This document shows, piece after piece, positions 41,762 through 44,431 of a stretch of DNA of 44,431 nt. The stretch comes from JAKOVR01 sp031415655 (GTDB lineage: Bacteria; Actinomycetota; Acidimicrobiia; Acidimicrobiales; Acidimicrobilacustridaceae), in contig JANOSD010000209.1 in the NCBI GenBank assembly GCA_031415655.1, forward strand, positions 1 through 44,431, read 5' to 3'. Position 1 is the first letter of the stretch. The number at the start of each line of letters is the position of its first letter. The translations under genes were made by a program, and so were the position numbers. Under the pieces are notes generated by a model. It did not search any database. It was not told the origin of the DNA and saw nothing but the letters and a program-made list of their open reading frames with translations.

Positions 41762-42831
41762 ACCTTGTCCGATGCCCCATAGGGGAGATTGCCGGTGGCG
41801 TTCGCAATGGCTCGGAAGCCGCCGGCGATGCGCGCCACATAGTCGTCGCGCGTTTCGCCTGCCGGCCCGTAGTAACGCTCGGCGGCGAGGATGAGTTGCG
41901 AAGCGCCCGCAGGAATCCCGGGCGGGGTCCACACCGGCTCCGTTCCAGGGCTGGGCCACTGGCGTACGCCGGCCTGAAGCCCAGTGTCTTCAGGCGAAGC
42001 GAGGAGCGAGAACGAGTAGTAGATGTGCTGATCCCACCGGTATTGCCACAGCCGTTTGCGTTCCTTGAACGCCGCTTCGCTTGCCTTGAGCGTTGCGTCG
42101 TATTGCGACCAAGCGGACGACACCACGGACGCCGACGGGAAGGCGCCCACGAGGTCGCAGATGTGCCACGCCGAACTGAGGGCCGAATCGAAGAAGTTTC
42201 CGGGCTCGGATTTCCCGTCGCCATCGCCGTCCTGCGCGTAGGCCTTCCACGTCGTGGGGATGAACTGCATGGCACCTACGGCCCAGTCGGCCTCGGTGTC
42301 ACCATCGAGTTCGCCCTTGTCGGTGTCGGAGCCGGTGTTGGCGTAGCCCCGAAGAATGGTGCGACTGCGACCCGTCTCGTCCCATTCCACCACTCGCCCG
42401 TGGTTTGACTCTTGACGGCCAAACGCCACCAGCACCTCGGGAGGAATCACACAGCCGGGATGATCCTCGGCCACACGGACGGACGCGTTGAGGTACGCCT
42501 TGGCGGCAAGATCGGGAATGTCGGCCTCGACCAACTTTCGGCGGCCTTCGGTGAACTCGATCGGTTCCGGACGGGGGCGTGGCGCCGTTCCGGGCGGACC
42601 AGTTCTGGGCGAGTTGGTTGGATCGGGAGACACGCTCACCGCATCCCCCAAGGCCTCGGCGGAAACGGTGTTCGAGTTGCCTTGGCGCTCCCCAGGCGGG
42701 CCGGTGGTCTTCGTGGTATCGGACTTCGTTCCCGAGCACCCGACCGCTGCACCGGCGATAGCCATGGAAATAGCGAGGGCGACGGCAACGGGCGTGGCGG
42801 TTACCCGCAGTCGTCGAGAACATCGAAACAT
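41743..42831 (-). CDS. lipoprotein lytic murein transglycosylase (SLT_2/MltB-like)
   Basis: 362 residues from ATG 42831. A lipoprotein signal peptide with lipobox AGAAVGC (about residue 30) is followed by a Thr/Pro-rich linker. The catalytic domain begins near ASVRVAEDHPGCVIPPEVLV and has VAFGRQESNHGRV with the catalytic Glu, TEADWAVGAMQFIPTTWKAY (the G-x-MQF-x-P-T-W block of MltB/SLT_2), DGDGDGKSEPGNFFDSALS and WSQYDATLKASEA. It cleaves glycan strands to 1,6-anhydro-MurNAc. A longer frame to 43233 is open but non-coding in appearance. Convergent, overlapping galE at the 3' end. Confidence 0.9.
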   Translation of the reverse strand: MFRCSRRLRVTATPVAVALAISMAIAGAAVGCSGTKSDTTKTTGPPGERQGNSNTVSAEALGDAVSVSPDPTNSPRTGPPGTAPRPRPEPIEFTEGRRKLVEADIPDLAAKAYLNASVRVAEDHPGCVIPPEVLVAFGRQESNHGRVVEWDETGRSRTILRGYANTGSDTDKGELDGDTEADWAVGAMQFIPTTWKAYAQDGDGDGKSEPGNFFDSALSSAWHICDLVGAFPSASVVSSAWSQYDATLKASEAAFKERKRLWQYRWDQHIYYSFSLLASPEDTGLQAGVRQWPSPGTEPVWTPPGIPAGASQLILAAERYYGPAGETRDDYVARIAGGFRAIANATGNLPYGASDKVQLVTP

Positions 42832-43327
42832 CACCGGAGAGGCTACGCGACCCGTCGCTCGTTCCCCGGTCGCCAACAGCGAAGACGGGAAACGGGTGGT
42901 TGGAGCTGTTGCGGGCGGGGTGACACATCTCGCATCGCCCATTGGTTCTGACACGTGTTGCAGCCCTATTGATCGGAGGTCAGGGGAACCACCCGAATCC
43001 CCCAATCCCCCGCCGACCCGTATTCCGACGGAGCCAGCATGCAACCCCCCACGGAACCCCGTTCGGTACCGATGACACGAACACACTGGCGGCGGTCCGC
43101 ACCAAGGTGCGAACCTCGGACCCGGTCCCCATTCGGTCAAGTCGAGGCAACTCGGCGAGGGACTTCCCGTCACGGAACGGTGGTTCTCGCCACCCGCCCC
43201 AACCCCCATGCCCGTCTTGGTTGGTGCCATCACGTTCGACGGCCAGTGCCGGCGGGACGCAGTCGTGGAGGTTCGGTGAAGGGTTGACGGAGATCATGCG
43301 AACCAGGGCGCCTCAGGAGCCAACCTG
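42832..43327. other. 496-bp intergenic region
   Basis: No gene is supported. It separates the divergent lytic transglycosylase and amidase genes, so promoters for both should lie here. A 23-codon frame at 43208-43279 (MPVLVGAITFDGQCRRDAVV...) is the only short frame with an ordinary composition. I see nothing else in it. Confidence 0.5.
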
Positions 43328-44272
43328 GTGGCGCGCCTCCCCGTCACGCCTCCACGCCCTGATGCCGCGCCTACGGGGGTGCTGCGCACACCAACGGGTG
43401 TGGTCGTTCCGATCCTGGGCCACTACGACGGCGGACGGGGAAGATGGGTTCGCACACCCTGCTTCAGAATCGATGCCGTCCCGAGCGGGCGGGTACTCAC
43501 GCCCAACCCTGATGTTGTGCTCGACCCAGGCCACGGTGGCGGCGAACGAGGAGCCGTCTCGATCGACGGGCTCACCGAATCGTCCGTCAACCTCGCCGTA
43601 GCGCAACGGGTCGAGCGTCAACTGGAGCAGCTCGGCTACACCGTTGAGCTCACGCGAACGACGGACACCTGGATGACCATTCGCACACGAGCCGAGGTGG
43701 TGCGTGCTCTTCGTCCCACGGTGGCCGTGTCGATCCATCACAATGCCGGAGGTTCCGGCACCTCTGATCAGCCGGGGACACAGGTGTTCGCGCAACGAGA
43801 ATCGGACACTTCGAAGTCGTTGGCCCGCGCCCTTCACGACCGGATCTCGGCCGGCTTCACGCCGCTCAGCGATGAGTGGCGCGACAACCCCGATCGAGGG
43901 GTGGGCCACACCAGATCGCAAGACGATCCCACCAAGGACGGCTACGGCTTCCTTCGGTTCACTGCGCCCATCCCCGCTGCGTTGACCGAGGGGGCGTATA
44001 CGGATCTTCCCCAGGAAGCGCGGATGCTTGGTAGCGAAACGGGCCAAATGGCGGAGGCCGACGCGATCGCCAACGCGCTGACCAACGTGCTCGGGCCCCC
44101 GCAACCCCCGAAGCCCCCGCAACCCCGACCGTTGCTCGGCCCGTCAGCCGGCCCGTCCATGCCGGCGAAGGGTGCAGAAACCAATGACGCGGTGCGGACC
44201 TCCGGCCCCGAACCGTTTCCCGTCGGCCCCCCGACCGACCAGGCTGCGTGCGTCGAGCCTTCACTGCGCTGA
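43328..44272 (+). CDS. N-acetylmuramoyl-L-alanine amidase (amidase_3)
   Basis: 314 residues. A short beta lead (TPTGVVVPILGHYDGGRGRW, VRTPCF) is followed by the amidase_3 domain: VVLDPGHGGGERGAV (zinc His), GLTESSVNLAVAQRVERQL (zinc Glu), VAVSIHHNAGGSG (zinc His) and the catalytic Glu in AALTEGAYT. About 60 Pro-rich residues end the protein. It cleaves the MurNAc-L-Ala bond of peptidoglycan. The frame is open back to 43280 but without an ATG; GTG 43328 is the only usable start. No signal peptide is visible, although such enzymes are usually exported, so the N-terminus may be incomplete or the start wrong. Confidence 0.85.
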   Translation: MARLPVTPPRPDAAPTGVLRTPTGVVVPILGHYDGGRGRWVRTPCFRIDAVPSGRVLTPNPDVVLDPGHGGGERGAVSIDGLTESSVNLAVAQRVERQLEQLGYTVELTRTTDTWMTIRTRAEVVRALRPTVAVSIHHNAGGSGTSDQPGTQVFAQRESDTSKSLARALHDRISAGFTPLSDEWRDNPDRGVGHTRSQDDPTKDGYGFLRFTAPIPAALTEGAYTDLPQEARMLGSETGQMAEADAIANALTNVLGPPQPPKPPQPRPLLGPSAGPSMPAKGAETNDAVRTSGPEPFPVGPPTDQAACVEPSLR

Positions 44273-44344
44273 CCGACCAGCCGTGACGTTAGGAATCGTT
44301 CCGAAATAACGTTTCCATTTGAGGTGGGTTGATAGTCTGGTCGG

Positions 44345-44431
44345 GTGACGTCGGACGAAGAAGTGATCGCTGCGAAGCTCGGCGCGTTGTGGCCGCACTT
44401 GAATGAGCGTCAGTGGAGGCTGGTGATGGGA
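44345..44431 (+). CDS. ISAzo13-like transposase, N-terminal fragment (runs off window)
   Basis: 29 codons from GTG 44345 read VTSDEEVIAAKLGALWPHLN then ERQWRLVMG. The A-K-x-x-AL-PHLNERQRRL pattern is the usual opening of ISAzo13-family (Rhodopirellula-type) transposases. The rest lies beyond the window. TAGTCT at 44333-44338 is a possible -10 close enough for a leaderless start. The left end of the element, with any terminal repeat, should lie between 44273 and 44344. Confidence 0.65.
   Translation, partial: MTSDEEVIAAKLGALWPHLNERQWRLVMG

Overview
The window is high-GC actinobacterial chromosome. The fhaA-fhaB-pstP-rodA-pbpA block, a TIGR03086/mycothiol-type DinB protein, a PaaX regulator, a Tat-exported protein and surface repeats ending in 'DLLGW/DITGW' point to Actinomycetota. 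The repeat style and amidase architecture suggest Acidimicrobiia, but no rRNA or other marker is present to prove the class. Most starts lack a strong Shine-Dalgarno sequence and several promoters look leaderless.

Left part (1-9100): a broken O-methyltransferase at the edge, an ETHE1/glyoxalase II-like metallo-beta-lactamase protein divergent from panE, a PaaX-type regulator divergent from a membrane fatty acid desaturase, three tandem paralogous two-helix membrane proteins (the last with a PGYGQP-rich tail), larC-larB for the nickel-pincer cofactor, and pheA. 9100-9250 carries a 50-bp inverted repeat and a 16-bp tandem array.

Middle (9268-17489): a complete minus-strand kdp locus, read in the order small membrane ORF, kdpF, kdpA, kdpB, kdpC, kdpD, kdpE, with stop/start overlaps between several genes. 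Then comes about 1.1 kb of non-coding, repeat-rich DNA (17490-18585) with two more copies of the 50-bp inverted repeat. Next is the cell-wall growth cluster fhaA-fhaB-pstP-rodA-pbpA (24725 down to 18586). The pknA/pknB kinase genes that usually close this cluster are missing; the repeat region and kdp lie there instead.

Right part (24826-44431) is accessory in character: a secreted beta-propeller-like gene broken by an in-frame TAG and a frameshift, tRNA-Leu(CAG), an ArsR/SRPBCC pair, a 1076-aa secreted CocE/X-Pro-type hydrolase with two almost identical C-terminal surface repeats, a DinB-type protein, a GNAT acetyltransferase, a small dimeric-barrel-like protein and a Tat-exported protein. 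After these comes a Septu-like defence pair (ATPase plus TIGR02646-type HNH nuclease, 36000-37917), sandwiched between a degraded FAD oxidoreductase and a frameshifted phytanoyl-CoA dioxygenase. The window ends with a CLC transporter of the fluoride-exporter motif type, galE, a lytic transglycosylase lipoprotein, an amidase_3 peptidoglycan hydrolase and the first 29 codons of an ISAzo13-like transposase.

The best candidates for something new are the ptuAB-like pair in its pseudogene setting, the fixed-length 50-bp inverted repeat family with its half-unit tandem expansions, and the triplet of small membrane proteins. All assignments come from reading motifs by eye; no database search was run.
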